Assembly: GCA_030042915.1 (NCBI GenBank)
Contig: JASHYS010000288.1
Span: 1-9,304, forward strand
Length of the DNA: 9,304 bases
From: Acidobacteriaceae bacterium
GTDB taxonomy: Bacteria > Acidobacteriota > Terriglobia > Terriglobales > Acidobacteriaceae
Direction: 5' to 3'
Shown in pieces: positions 1 through 6,629 of this stretch; the first letter of the stretch is position 1, and each line of letters starts with the position of its first letter. The notes beneath the pieces are model-generated. The model had not been told where the DNA came from and did no database searches. It worked only from the letters and a program-made list of their open reading frames with translations. Made by a program: the position numbers and the translations under genes.

Positions 1-1664
1 AGGCCGGCGCGCACGGCGCGCTGATCCTGAGCGAACAGCAGCAAGGAACCGTCGCTGAGAATGTAGGGCCGGTAGCCTTCGGCCAGCAGGTTTCTCACGT
101 CGATCAGCGCTTCAAGGCCGGCCGATCCGTCGCGGGTGACGTGGATGGGCTGCGCTAGATGTATGTTGAAGAACGGCGCGGACACATCCTGCGCGAATGG
201 GGCCACTTCGGTGACCGTGTCATCCGATTGCCAACTATAGCTGGCGCGCCACTGCGTTCCCGTGCCGTCGAGGGTGCCAGAAAGAGCGATGGCGTAGGTT
301 TGCGCGCGGTGCGGGTGCGCAAGAGCAAGCAACTGGCCAAGCGAAGCAGGCTGGGCCAACGCCGGCATCACCAGCGCATCGCCGCTGCGATAGCTGAGTC
401 GAATCTGGTTTCCGCCCGGCATGCGCCGCTCCACGCTGGCTTGCACGCCGGCGGCCGAAAACGCCGGTCCGGCGGCGCGCATCAAGCCGCTGGCCGGGTC
501 AAAGAGTACGCCGGCAACGGCAGGATCGGCCGCTCCGAAGTGGCACAACGCCTGCAAAACAGGATCCGCGACGTGGTCGGAGTAGACCAGGATGGCCATG
601 CCCGAGGCATTCGTCGTCCGCTGCCAACCGATCTCCTGATGGAGGCCGCGCTCGATGACCAGGTTGCCGTTGCGCTCGGCAAGCGCAGGAAGTCCAGCCG
701 CAGCCTCGTTGTCTCCCTGATCCTGAATCATGGTGGCCATGCGGTAGTGGATGCGCGTATCGCCATTGCCCCACTGCACCGTGGCAAATGGCAACGCGGC
801 GGTGACAGTATTTGGAGCCGGCCCGGCGAGGCGGCCGACCATCTCATTCGAGCCTACCTCGGCCTCAAGCGCCGGGCCCAGGTGCATGTCTTCTTCGCTG
901 CGCACTGCAGCGACCTCAAGACCCTGGTTCCCCGCTCCCTCAATCTCCGGCTCAATGGAGATTGCGGCCACAGACTCAACCGATCCGGCGAATCCCAGAT
1001 CCTGACGGAAGCCCAGCATCGATTCCATGCCTTCATCGGTGTCGGGCGCAAAGTCTACGCGCGCCAGCAACTCGCGGCTGTCGTTGGGTGTATCTTCCAC
1101 GGCGGCAGTGATGCGCTCGCCGCTCTCGCCAAACGATCCCTCCTGGCCCGTGGCCATCAGGCGCGCCTTCAGCTTGGGCGCTGCGCCCGATCCGTCGGAG
1201 ACCACCATCAGCGGGCCATCCTCAAGCCAGCGCAGCAAGGGCCGATTGGCGGCCGAGCGAAGCGTCCAGGCCCAATCGTCCTTTTGCGATGCGCCGTCGC
1301 GCGGGTCAGCGGGCAGCCATTGAATGACTTCGTAGAGGGTGTTCAGGGTCAGATTCACGACGGTGCTGCCGCGCACCAGTCTCACGTTTTCGCGCAGGGC
1401 AGGCAGGAAGGAGGGTCCCATCGCCTTCAGCGCGTAGCGTCCCGGCATCAGCGATGCGATGAGGAACCTTCCCCGGCTGTCAGTGGAGACACTGGCCACC
1501 ACGCTCATGTCGGAGCGCAGCAACTGGACCTGGGCGCCGATCTGCGGCACTCCGGCCGAATCGCTTACCGTTCCCGACACGGATGACGCTCCCGCTCCGT
1601 ATCCGGGAGCGGTCCCCATAGCAATCAGCACGGCGAAACCGGCGAGATAGGCGATATGCTTCAT
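1..1664 (-). CDS. Secreted protein with N-terminal carboxypeptidase-regulatory-like domain (3' end outside window)
   Basis: The minus-strand frame from the ATG at 1664 stays open for all 554 codons to the window edge, so the C-terminus is missing. Residues 1-24 look like a Sec signal peptide (MKHIAYLAGFAVLIAMG, then an Ala/Gly cleavage region). Residues about 28-108 read as a carboxypeptidase-regulatory-like beta-sandwich: VSGTVSDSAGVPQIGAQVQ, TDSRGRFLIASLMPGRYALK, then VVNLTLNTL. After this come WLP and WAWTLRSAANRPLLRW, then a long region I do not recognise, rich in Ala, Gly and Asp. Proteins with this opening are familiar to me from Acidobacteria, usually annotated only as carboxypeptidase-regulatory-like. 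Export to periplasm or outer surface is inferred; no catalytic residues are evident. It lies 108 bases downstream of the GWxTD gene on the same strand and may be co-transcribed. No strong Shine-Dalgarno site precedes the ATG; a GGAG about 15-20 bases upstream is the best match. Confidence 0.85.
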   Translation of the reverse strand, partial: MKHIAYLAGFAVLIAMGTAPGYGAGASSVSGTVSDSAGVPQIGAQVQLLRSDMSVVASVSTDSRGRFLIASLMPGRYALKAMGPSFLPALRENVRLVRGSTVVNLTLNTLYEVIQWLPADPRDGASQKDDWAWTLRSAANRPLLRWLEDGPLMVVSDGSGAAPKLKARLMATGQEGSFGESGERITAAVEDTPNDSRELLARVDFAPDTDEGMESMLGFRQDLGFAGSVESVAAISIEPEIEGAGNQGLEVAAVRSEEDMHLGPALEAEVGSNEMVGRLAGPAPNTVTAALPFATVQWGNGDTRIHYRMATMIQDQGDNEAAAGLPALAERNGNLVIERGLHQEIGWQRTTNASGMAILVYSDHVADPVLQALCHFGAADPAVAGVLFDPASGLMRAAGPAFSAAGVQASVERRMPGGNQIRLSYRSGDALVMPALAQPASLGQLLALAHPHRAQTYAIALSGTLDGTGTQWRASYSWQSDDTVTEVAPFAQDVSAPFFNIHLAQPIHVTRDGSAGLEALIDVRNLLAEGYRPYILSDGSLLLFAQDQRAVRAG

Positions 1665-1720
1665 CTGCAAATCTGAAATCTCCGCCGCGTCCCTGGCAAC
1701 GATCCTCAAAATCTCAAGCT

Positions 1721-1761
1721 GCGCAAGTGGCCAGATTCTCGGGTCTGGCTCACGCTTGCGC
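1721..1761 (-). other. Bulged intergenic stem-loop between the GWxTD gene and the downstream secreted-protein gene
   Basis: On the minus strand the outer arms GCGCAA and TTGCGC pair. Inside them GTG pairs with CAC and GCCAGA pairs with TCTGGC around an 8-base loop, with small bulges on the 5' side. This gives about 15 base pairs in the 108-base gap between two co-directional genes. No run of six or more T residues follows on the minus strand, so it is not a standard intrinsic terminator. It could be a partial terminator, an RNA-processing or stabilising element, or a leader structure for the second gene. The pairing is directly visible; the role is inference. Confidence 0.5.
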
Positions 1762-1772
1762 GGGATATTCCA

Positions 1773-3533
1773 CTATTCGACGACAAACGGAGCCGATTGT
1801 GCAATCTCTTGTTTTGAGATGGCATCATTTAAGGTCACAGTCACCTTGTACTTGCCCGGCGAAAGGCCGGCGATGGGCAGCGATTTTTCCACTGTCAATT
1901 GGTCGCTGTGAGCACCTAAGTCTTTTGATTCCAATTGCTTGTCAAGGATGACTGCGCCGGTAGCTGCATCCGTAATCTCGTAGGTAACCGTTGCTGAGTT
2001 ACTCTTGGTTGCCTCATTGATCCCCAGATTGTAGAACTGCATCCAGAAGTTCAGGTCCTGGTTGCGCTTAAAGCTCACAATCGTGGCCGGGGTCACCGCT
2101 ACGCGCGGCCGGACAAAGGTGTTGCCGATGATGAAATTGTCCTCACCGATTTGCCGCGACGGAACCGTGTACATCTGGTCGGCCAGGATCAGCGAAGAAG
2201 CGCCGAGCTTTTCGTCCTCGAACGTGGGGACATTGATTGCTTTTCCGTAGATGCCCACGTGATCGGGGTTATTCACGTCCTTGATGGCGACGTCGAGGCG
2301 GTACAAGCCAGGCTGCAGCGGCAGTTCCTTCCAGTAAACATTCAAGCGGTCGCGAGCCTTGTCGAGCAGTTCCGACGGCTCTTCCACTTCAACTGTGTTC
2401 TCAAAGGTCTGCACTGTCTTGTGCATGATGGTGGTTACCCTGCCCAGAACATGCACTTCACCCTTGGAGACGCCGTCCTTGGTGACAAACGTGATGTCGC
2501 GGTTGCGCAGTTGCAGGGTGATGGGCACCATGTCCATGCTGTCGGTCACCTTTACGTAGTCGACGCGGACATCGAAGGGAAAGACCGGACCCGAAAGAAG
2601 CTTGTGAGTGGAGTTGTATTCATCGAGATCGGTTTCAAGATCCTTAAACTTGACGGGCGGCGGTGCGAACAACTTGGAGGCCAGCTCGATGCGGTCGAAT
2701 TCTTTGCCCTGGTTGGCGCCGCCCATGGGGCCGGTGCCCAACTGCTCCAAGCCACCGCCCTTGAAGCGGTCGGTCTTGTCCTGGTGGTTCATCTCTTCCC
2801 ACTCGGTGAGGCCGGCGCCGGGCACGTACTTGAGGGCGTCCTTTTCGCTGCGGTCGATCGTGAAGTGATAGTCGCCGCACTGGCAGGTGTCGACGAACTC
2901 GATGTCGATGTTCTCGCCGATGCCCTCGAGATAACGGTAATGCCACACTTCGAACGGGAACGTGGAGGTCTCGCCGCCGCCCTCGTCCATAGGCCGCTCG
3001 TACAAGCCGCCCGAAGGATGGGAGTCGGTGCTGTCGGGAGGTCCGAAAGCAATATAGATGTGGCCGCGGTCGGTCTTCCATCCGGGCTTGCCGGCCGCAT
3101 AGTGATCGTTGGCGTACTGGATGCGCCGGTAGTGTTCTTCGCGGAACTCGTTTTCAGGCGAATCGGGATCGGGATTGCGACGCAGCCAGAAGTTCTCAAT
3201 AAAGGCTTCACGCTCCTCATCGTTGCTCAGGCTCATGAAGGCTTTTCGCTCATCGTCGGAAATAATGTAGGCCACGTCTTCGTCAAGCCACTTCTTGTAA
3301 GGGCCCTTCAACTCCTGCCGCAGAGCCTTTTGCGCCCTGGCCCGTTCCTTGTCGGAGAGCTGCCGCTTGAGCGGATCGGTGTCCTGACCCTGATCCTGGC
3401 TCGTGGAAGGTTGGGCCTGTGGCGAGGTTGGGGCCGGTGCGGCGTTCTGCTGGGCCGCCAGACGGGCGACGGGAATGGAAAGCAGGCCGCAACCAAGAGC
3501 TGTCACGAGAAGACGGCGGCTGTTCAACGTCAT
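1773..3533 (-). CDS. GWxTD domain-containing exported protein
   Basis: A 586-residue protein. Residues 1-28 are a Sec-type signal peptide (MTLNSRRLLVTALGCGLLSI, then PVARLAAQ). There is a Gln/Pro/Ser-rich linker to about residue 58. The GWxTD domain follows at about 70-170: KKWLDEDVAYIISDDERKAF, FIENFWLRRNPDPDSPENEF, and the diagnostic PGWKTDRGHIYIAFGPPD with GWKTD at 151-155. The C-terminal half is beta-rich, and the last 60 residues resemble an Ig-like or fibronectin-like fold ending GLSPGKYKVTVTLND. The family is found in Acidobacteria and some other phyla and its biochemical role is unknown. The frame extends upstream to 3665, but I chose the ATG at 3533 because AGGAG lies 10 bases before it, a signal peptide begins there, and a promoter lies just upstream. 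It is the first gene of the minus-strand cluster. A CxC pair (CQCG, about 217-220) may form a disulfide or bind metal. Confidence 0.9.
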   Translation of the reverse strand: MTLNSRRLLVTALGCGLLSIPVARLAAQQNAAPAPTSPQAQPSTSQDQGQDTDPLKRQLSDKERARAQKALRQELKGPYKKWLDEDVAYIISDDERKAFMSLSNDEEREAFIENFWLRRNPDPDSPENEFREEHYRRIQYANDHYAAGKPGWKTDRGHIYIAFGPPDSTDSHPSGGLYERPMDEGGGETSTFPFEVWHYRYLEGIGENIDIEFVDTCQCGDYHFTIDRSEKDALKYVPGAGLTEWEEMNHQDKTDRFKGGGLEQLGTGPMGGANQGKEFDRIELASKLFAPPPVKFKDLETDLDEYNSTHKLLSGPVFPFDVRVDYVKVTDSMDMVPITLQLRNRDITFVTKDGVSKGEVHVLGRVTTIMHKTVQTFENTVEVEEPSELLDKARDRLNVYWKELPLQPGLYRLDVAIKDVNNPDHVGIYGKAINVPTFEDEKLGASSLILADQMYTVPSRQIGEDNFIIGNTFVRPRVAVTPATIVSFKRNQDLNFWMQFYNLGINEATKSNSATVTYEITDAATGAVILDKQLESKDLGAHSDQLTVEKSLPIAGLSPGKYKVTVTLNDAISKQEIAQSAPFVVE

Positions 3534-3543
3534 TGCCAGAATA

Positions 3544-3550
3544 CTCCTGC
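3544..3550 (-). promoter_or_regulatory. Ribosome binding site deciding the GWxTD start
   Basis: The minus strand reads GCAGGAG, with 10 bases between AGGAG and the ATG at 3533. It is the only good Shine-Dalgarno match near the possible starts and argues against the 44-residue longer upstream form. Confidence 0.7.
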
Positions 3551-3558
3551 GATTCTTT

Positions 3559-3587
3559 ATTTTACGGTTACTTGAAGGTCCGGGCAA
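3559..3587 (-). promoter_or_regulatory. Sigma-70-type promoter for the GWxTD gene
   Basis: On the minus strand, TTGCCC (4 of 6 to TTGACA) at 3582-3587 and TAAAAT (5 of 6 to TATAAT) at 3559-3564 are separated by exactly 17 bases. Transcription would begin near 3552, giving a leader of about 20 bases that contains the AGGAG site. The boxes are visible; activity is inferred. Confidence 0.6.
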
Positions 3588-3649
3588 GGCTATCCGCGGA
3601 GCGGCCGTTCCCTTGGACGCTTCTGGGCCGCCGACGTCACCTGGAAAGC

Positions 3650-3670
3650 GGGTTTTGGGCGGCAAAACCC
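3650..3670. repeat. Perfect 8-bp inverted repeat with 5-base loop
   Basis: GGGTTTTG and CAAAACCC are perfectly complementary around the loop GGCGG. It lies about 63 bases upstream of the -35 box of the GWxTD promoter and about 235 bases before the MacA-like start. It could be an operator, a hairpin in a long leader of the rightward operon, or chance. No T-run adjoins it, so it is not a typical terminator. Confidence 0.45.
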
Positions 3671-3826
3671 CCCTAGTTCTGTGCCCTTCGGCTCGCCTTG
3701 ACCTATCCGCTCCCGTCCAAGCTGGGGATTCATCGCTTTTTGGCGCACGGACCGGCAGTTTGCAGGTATTTTTGCTGCGGCGCTTCGGGGGTTGGCGGGC
3801 CGCTTTGAGGCACTACGCCGCTTACT

Positions 3827-3842
3827 GTAAATCCGAATTTAC
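3827..3842. promoter_or_regulatory. Palindrome, candidate operator of the MacA-like operon
   Basis: GTAAAT and ATTTAC form a perfect dyad around CCGA, 62 bases before the start at 3905. A weak promoter could overlap it: TTGAGG at 3805-3810, then 17 bases, then TAAATC at 3828-3833. A dyad over the -10 box would suit a repressor site. The dyad is directly visible; both the promoter and the operator role are tentative. No regulator gene is in the window. Confidence 0.35.
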
Positions 3843-3874
3843 GGAACGTTTAGGCCGCCCCTCGCGTACACTGG

Positions 3875-3881
3875 AAAGGAG
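3875..3881 (+). promoter_or_regulatory. Unusually distant Shine-Dalgarno-like site before the MacA-like gene
   Basis: AAAGGAG is a strong anti-16S match but ends 23 bases before the ATG at 3905. The frame has a TAA stop at 3896, so the gene cannot start further upstream, and the GTG at 3881 reads into the same kind of early stop in its own frame. The gene therefore either uses no close ribosome binding site or brings this one near through RNA folding. Confidence 0.35.
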
Positions 3882-3904
3882 TGCCCGAAACTTTATAAAC
3901 CGTC

Positions 3905-5302
3905 ATGAAGAAGATCATTCTCATTGTGCTGGCCGTGCTTGTGGTTGTGGGTCTCGTGGTTGCCATGGTCGTCAGGCAGCAATCGGGTTACACCAAAGTT
4001 CTTACCGCCAAGGTGGTGCACGAAGAGCTGTCGACCATCATCAGCGGCACAGGCCAGATCAAACCCAAAACCTATGTGAACGTGGGCGCAACCGCCATGG
4101 GCCGCGTCACGCATCTCTACGTGAAGGAAGGCGAGCGTGTAAAGCAGGGCGAGGTGGTGGCGTCCATTGAGAATGTGCAGCAGGAAGCGAACGTGCAGGG
4201 TCAGCAAGCCACCATCGATGCGGCCAAAACCGACATCGCCTCGTACATTGCTGCGGAAAAGACCGCCGAAGCCAACCTGGTGCATGCTCAGGCCGACCTG
4301 GAGCAGAAGAAACTTGACTGGGACCGCGCCCAGGAACTCTACAAAGACGGAATCATGGACAAGCAGGACTATGACTCCAAGAAGGCGGCCTACGATCTGG
4401 ATGTCGCTTCGGTGGACCAGGCCGTGGCCGGCGTGAACCAGGCCAAGGCGAACACGGACTCAGCGCGCGGCCATCTGCACACGCAGGAAGCCAATCTGCA
4501 GGTGAACAGAGATCTGCTTAATCGCACCATCGCTATCGCGCCATTTGACGGCATTGTGACCAACGAGCCAGTGCGCGAAGGCGAAACCGTAGTCGAGGGC
4601 ATCCAGAACACCGAAGGCTCCACGCTGATGACGCTGGCCGACATGAGCATCATCACCGCCGAGGTGAAGGTGGATGAAACCGACATCGTGAACGTGCAAA
4701 TCGGCCAGCCTGCCGACGTGACGGTGGACGCGCTGCCCAACAAGGTCTTCAAGGGCCACGTGACCCTGGTGGGCGATCAGGCGCTGTTGCGCTCCACCGG
4801 CGTGGCCACCTCGCAGTCCACCACCGGCACCGAGGAGGCCAAGGACTTCAAGGTCGTGGTGACGCTCGACGGTCCTTCTGACGAGCTGCGACCCGGCCTT
4901 TCCTGCACGGCGAAGATCACCACTGCGCACAAGAACGACGCTCTCAGTCTGCCCATTCAGGCACTGGTGATGCACGATCCGGCCACCGATGTGGAGAAAC
5001 CCAAGGGCGGCGTGCAAGCAGCGACATCGAACTCGGCTCCCACCAAACCCAATCCGGTGCAAGGCGTCTTCGTGGTCGATAAGGACCCGCATGGGCGCTT
5101 GCGCGCGAAGTTTGTTCCCGTCACCACCGGCATCACGGGGGCCACCGACATCGAAGTGCTTTCCGGCGTCACTGCGGGCCAGGAAATCGTCACCGGCCCG
5201 TACAAGACATTGCGCGACCTCAAGGGAGGCTCGCTACTCAAACGGGATAAGGCCGGCACCTCCACGTCAGGCGGAACTGCGGCCGGCAACGTGGCAAGTT
5301 GA
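3905..5302 (+). CDS. MacA-like periplasmic adaptor (membrane fusion) subunit of an ABC efflux system
   Basis: A 465-residue protein of normal length for HlyD/MacA-type adaptors. Residues 4-23 are one N-terminal membrane segment ([20 protein letters not shown]), leaving the rest in the periplasm. The first half of the biotinyl-lipoyl-like domain is at about 55-90 ([23 protein letters not shown]). An alpha-helical coiled-coil hairpin spans about 92-203, rich in Ala, Gln, Lys and Glu. The second lipoyl half is at about 207-245 ([19 protein letters not shown]). Beta-barrel and membrane-proximal domains follow ([32 protein letters not shown]). The C-terminus is a Ser/Gly/Thr-rich tail. Such proteins bridge an inner-membrane transporter and an outer-membrane channel. 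The substrate cannot be told from the sequence. The ATP-binding partner begins 65 bases downstream, so the two are probably one operon. The start is fixed by an in-frame stop at 3896. Confidence 0.92.
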   Translation: MKKIILIVLAVLVVVGLVVAMVVRQQSGYTKVLTAKVVHEELSTIISGTGQIKPKTYVNVGATAMGRVTHLYVKEGERVKQGEVVASIENVQQEANVQGQQATIDAAKTDIASYIAAEKTAEANLVHAQADLEQKKLDWDRAQELYKDGIMDKQDYDSKKAAYDLDVASVDQAVAGVNQAKANTDSARGHLHTQEANLQVNRDLLNRTIAIAPFDGIVTNEPVREGETVVEGIQNTEGSTLMTLADMSIITAEVKVDETDIVNVQIGQPADVTVDALPNKVFKGHVTLVGDQALLRSTGVATSQSTTGTEEAKDFKVVVTLDGPSDELRPGLSCTAKITTAHKNDALSLPIQALVMHDPATDVEKPKGGVQAATSNSAPTKPNPVQGVFVVDKDPHGRLRAKFVPVTTGITGATDIEVLSGVTAGQEIVTGPYKTLRDLKGGSLLKRDKAGTSTSGGTAAGNVAS

Positions 5303-5309
5303 GAAGAAC

Positions 5310-5337
5310 AGGGATTGGGGAGCAGGGAGCAGAAAGC
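5310..5337 (+). repeat. Imperfect heptanucleotide tandem repeat between the transporter genes
   Basis: Four successive 7-base units are visible: AGGGATT, GGGGAGC, AGGGAGC and AGAAAGC. The array fills much of the 65-base gap between the adaptor stop and the ATPase start and is strongly purine-biased. It may be a short-sequence-repeat insertion like those found in the intergenic DNA of several phyla. It lies upstream of the ATPase ribosome binding site and does not disturb it. Confidence 0.5.
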
Positions 5338-5358
5338 GGCCTGATTTCTGTCTCGACT

Positions 5359-5363
5359 GAGGA
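5359..5363 (+). promoter_or_regulatory. Ribosome binding site deciding the ATPase start
   Basis: GAGGA lies 4 bases before the ATG at 5368. It supports that start over the TTG at 5299, which would overlap the adaptor stop and translate the heptad repeat. Confidence 0.6.
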
Positions 5364-5367
5364 AAGC

Positions 5368-6120
5368 ATGGCACTGAACCATATTGGCGTAGCGGAACTG
5401 GAGCAGACCGAAGTGATCCCGCCTGACGACGTGATCGTGGTCGAGAATCTCTGGCGAACCTACGACATGGGCTCAGAGCAACAGGTGCAGGCGCTGCGCG
5501 GCGTCTCGCTGCGCATTCGCCACAATGAATATGTCGCTATCATGGGGCCGTCAGGCTCAGGCAAGTCCACTCTGATGAACCTGATCGGGTGCCTCGACAC
5601 GCCTTCGCAAGGGCGTTACTGGCTCAACGGCCAGCTGGTCAGCGAGCTCGACGACGACCAGTTGGCGCGCATCCGCAACAAGGAGATCGGTTTCGTCTTC
5701 CAGACGTTCAATCTCCTGGCGCGTGCTTCGGCTTTACACAATGTGGAGCTGCCCCTTATCTATAACGGTACCCCCGCCTCCGATCGCATCGCGCGAGCCA
5801 AACAGACACTGACTGAAGTGGGACTGGAATCACGCATGATGCACAAACCAAATGAGCTGTCAGGCGGTCAACGCCAACGCGTCGCTATTGCGCGCGCCCT
5901 CGTGAATAATCCCTCGATCATCCTGGCCGACGAACCCACCGGCAACCTCGATTCCAAGACCGGCCTTGAGATCATGGCGCTCTTCGATCAGCTGCATGCC
6001 CGCGGCAACACGATCGTTCTTGTCACGCACGAGGCCGATATTGCCCAATTCGCACATCGAGTTGTGCACATTCGTGACGGACAGATCTTCTCGGATGAGC
6101 CTTCGCCGAGCCGCCGGTAG
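5368..6120 (+). CDS. ABC transporter ATP-binding protein, MacB/LolD type
   Basis: A 250-residue cytoplasmic ATPase with all the expected motifs: Walker [10 protein letters not shown] at 60-68, Q-loop FQTFN with Gln112, signature LSGGQ at 164-168, Walker B IILADE at 184-189 followed by PTGNLDS, and the H-loop His221 in VLVTHE. The [20 protein letters not shown] and [10 protein letters not shown] stretches are typical of the MacB/LolD/FtsE-like subfamily, whose partners are FtsX-type permeases. ATP hydrolysis would drive export or lipoprotein-type extraction together with the MacA-like protein encoded just upstream. About 20 residues before the core are extra relative to minimal ATPases. The odd point is that no permease follows: the next 509 bases hold no membrane-protein frame. 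The true MacB fuses ATPase and permease, so this is the ATPase half only, and a gene symbol would overstate it. Confidence 0.95.
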   Translation: MALNHIGVAELEQTEVIPPDDVIVVENLWRTYDMGSEQQVQALRGVSLRIRHNEYVAIMGPSGSGKSTLMNLIGCLDTPSQGRYWLNGQLVSELDDDQLARIRNKEIGFVFQTFNLLARASALHNVELPLIYNGTPASDRIARAKQTLTEVGLESRMMHKPNELSGGQRQRVAIARALVNNPSIILADEPTGNLDSKTGLEIMALFDQLHARGNTIVLVTHEADIAQFAHRVVHIRDGQIFSDEPSPSRR

Positions 6121-6152
6121 CAATGTCGCTGCTGGTTGCGTGGCCGCGCGGT

Positions 6153-6259
6153 CTTTGCACAGAGATTGGGAAAAGATTTCCACAAGATACAATTATTCTT
6201 GTTCACAGATTCATCCAAATGTCTTGACAAGGGGTATCAACCGAGTCAAGATTTCCACA
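6153..6259 (+). repeat. Spaced DnaA-box-like CACA motifs
   Basis: Same-orientation nonamers occur at 6153 (CTTTGCACA), 6176 (ATTTCCACA), 6199 (TTGTTCACA) and 6251 (ATTTCCACA). The first three are exactly 23 bases apart. A degenerate fourth, TCTTGACAA, falls at 6222, again 23 bases on. The 12-mer AAGATTTCCACA occurs exactly twice, at 6173 and 6248. TTGTTCACA differs from the DnaA consensus TTATNCACA at one position and the others at two. They may be a DnaA-binding cluster, another regulator's direct repeats, or chance in an AT-rich patch. Confidence 0.35.
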
Positions 6260-6278
6260 GACAGATTGTGAGGGAAAA

Positions 6279-6303
6279 GACCGCTGGCGGTCAGGGTGAC
6301 CGC
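6279..6303 (+). repeat. Three alternating complementary arms (mutually exclusive hairpins)
   Basis: GACCGC (6279-6284), GCGGTC (6287-6292) and GACCGC (6298-6303) occur in a row. The middle arm can pair with the left arm (2-base spacing, strained unless the stem frays) or the right arm (5-base loop AGGGT). The layout resembles a small switch or a protein-binding dyad. No T-run follows, so it is not a terminator as it stands. Confidence 0.4.
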
Positions 6304-6615
6304 TGCAAGACCGTCAAAGCCTCCATCCTGGCCTTCGCTCCTCTCCCCCTCCTCGATCGGCGACATCATGGACTTGTGTGTTGTCAGGCATGCACTTTTT
6401 GCCGCCACTGTACGTGTACTGTCCTTGCATTCGCCGGCCGGGAATGTCGCAGGGCTCCTTGGGAATGCCCACTGAAATTAATTTGATCCTGCAGCCGGCA
6501 TTGGGCTTCTTCACTTTTTGCCCCCGCTTTCGCCGCTTGATGCTGCAGGCTTTGAGTCCCCCTGGAAGCCCGTAGCCGGGTTTCCAATTCATCGTTGGCC
6601 TTCGCAGGCATCAGC

Positions 6616-6622
6616 GGGAGGA
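6616..6622 (+). promoter_or_regulatory. Ribosome binding site deciding the hypothetical gene start
   Basis: GGGAGGA ends 7 bases before the ATG at 6630. The in-frame ATG at 6624 is only one base beyond it and cannot be the main start. The site sits in the loop between TTCGCA (6601-6606) and TGCGAA (6625-6630), whose second arm touches the start codon. Confidence 0.65.
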
Positions 6623-6629
6623 AATGCGA

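Larger units (their letters stand above)
3534..3904. other. Divergent intergenic region
   Basis: These 371 bases separate the minus-strand GWxTD gene from the plus-strand MacA-like gene. The left part holds the minus-strand promoter and ribosome binding site. The middle holds a perfect hairpin (3650-3670). The right part holds a short palindrome (3827-3842) before the rightward operon. I find no convincing gene on either strand; the frames crossing it are tails of neighbouring shadow frames and lack a start with a ribosome binding site. The length is compatible with two independently regulated transcription units. Confidence 0.6.
6121..6629. other. Gene-free stretch with repeats downstream of the ATPase
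   Basis: No frame here has convincing composition, start context and family resemblance together. The longest plus frame (from 6136) and minus frame (6314-6592) give Cys- and Arg-rich peptides unlike known proteins. The left part (6150-6260) is AT-richer than its surroundings and contains repeated NTTTNCACA-like motifs. A perfect TTGACA at 6224-6229 lacks a good -10 box at 16-18 bases. A set of alternating complementary arms follows at 6279-6303. The right part (6310-6600) shows nothing clear beyond a weak TTGGGA, 17-base spacer, TTTGAT pair at 6459-6487 that might serve the next gene. No intrinsic terminator for the ATPase operon was found. Confidence 0.5.

Noticed and set aside
159..1586. 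475-codon plus-strand open frame opposite the carboxypeptidase-regulatory-like gene
   Set aside because: Its translation is Arg/His/Ala-rich with no recognisable domain, while the opposite strand encodes a clear signal peptide and beta-sandwich. It is an antisense shadow in GC-rich DNA.
2151..3575. 474-codon plus-strand open frame opposite the GWxTD gene
   Set aside because: It is antisense to an unmistakable GWxTD protein. Its valine/leucine/glycine-rich translation reflects the complementary codons and shows no family signal.
5299..5367. N-terminal extension of the ATPase from TTG at 5299
   Set aside because: It would translate the heptad repeat and overlap the adaptor stop. The ATG at 5368 has its own GAGGA site.
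6123..6227. 34-codon plus-strand frame just after the ATPase, as a possible permease remnant
   Set aside because: No ribosome binding site, no membrane-segment composition beyond the first few residues, and no resemblance to FtsX-type permeases.
6153..6259. Chromosomal or plasmid origin of replication
   Set aside because: The boxes are imperfect and no dnaA, dnaN, rep or par gene lies in the window, so I report only a motif cluster.
6488..6549. CCTGCAGC and GCTGCAGG inverted pair 46 bases apart
   Set aside because: Each arm is itself nearly palindromic around CTGCAG, so complementarity is trivial. The loop is long and no flanking target duplication was seen.
6314..6592. 92-codon minus-strand frame with an AAGG 7 bases before its ATG
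   Set aside because: The peptide is Lys/Arg/Gly-rich with unusual codon choices and no recognisable family. I prefer to call the region gene-free.
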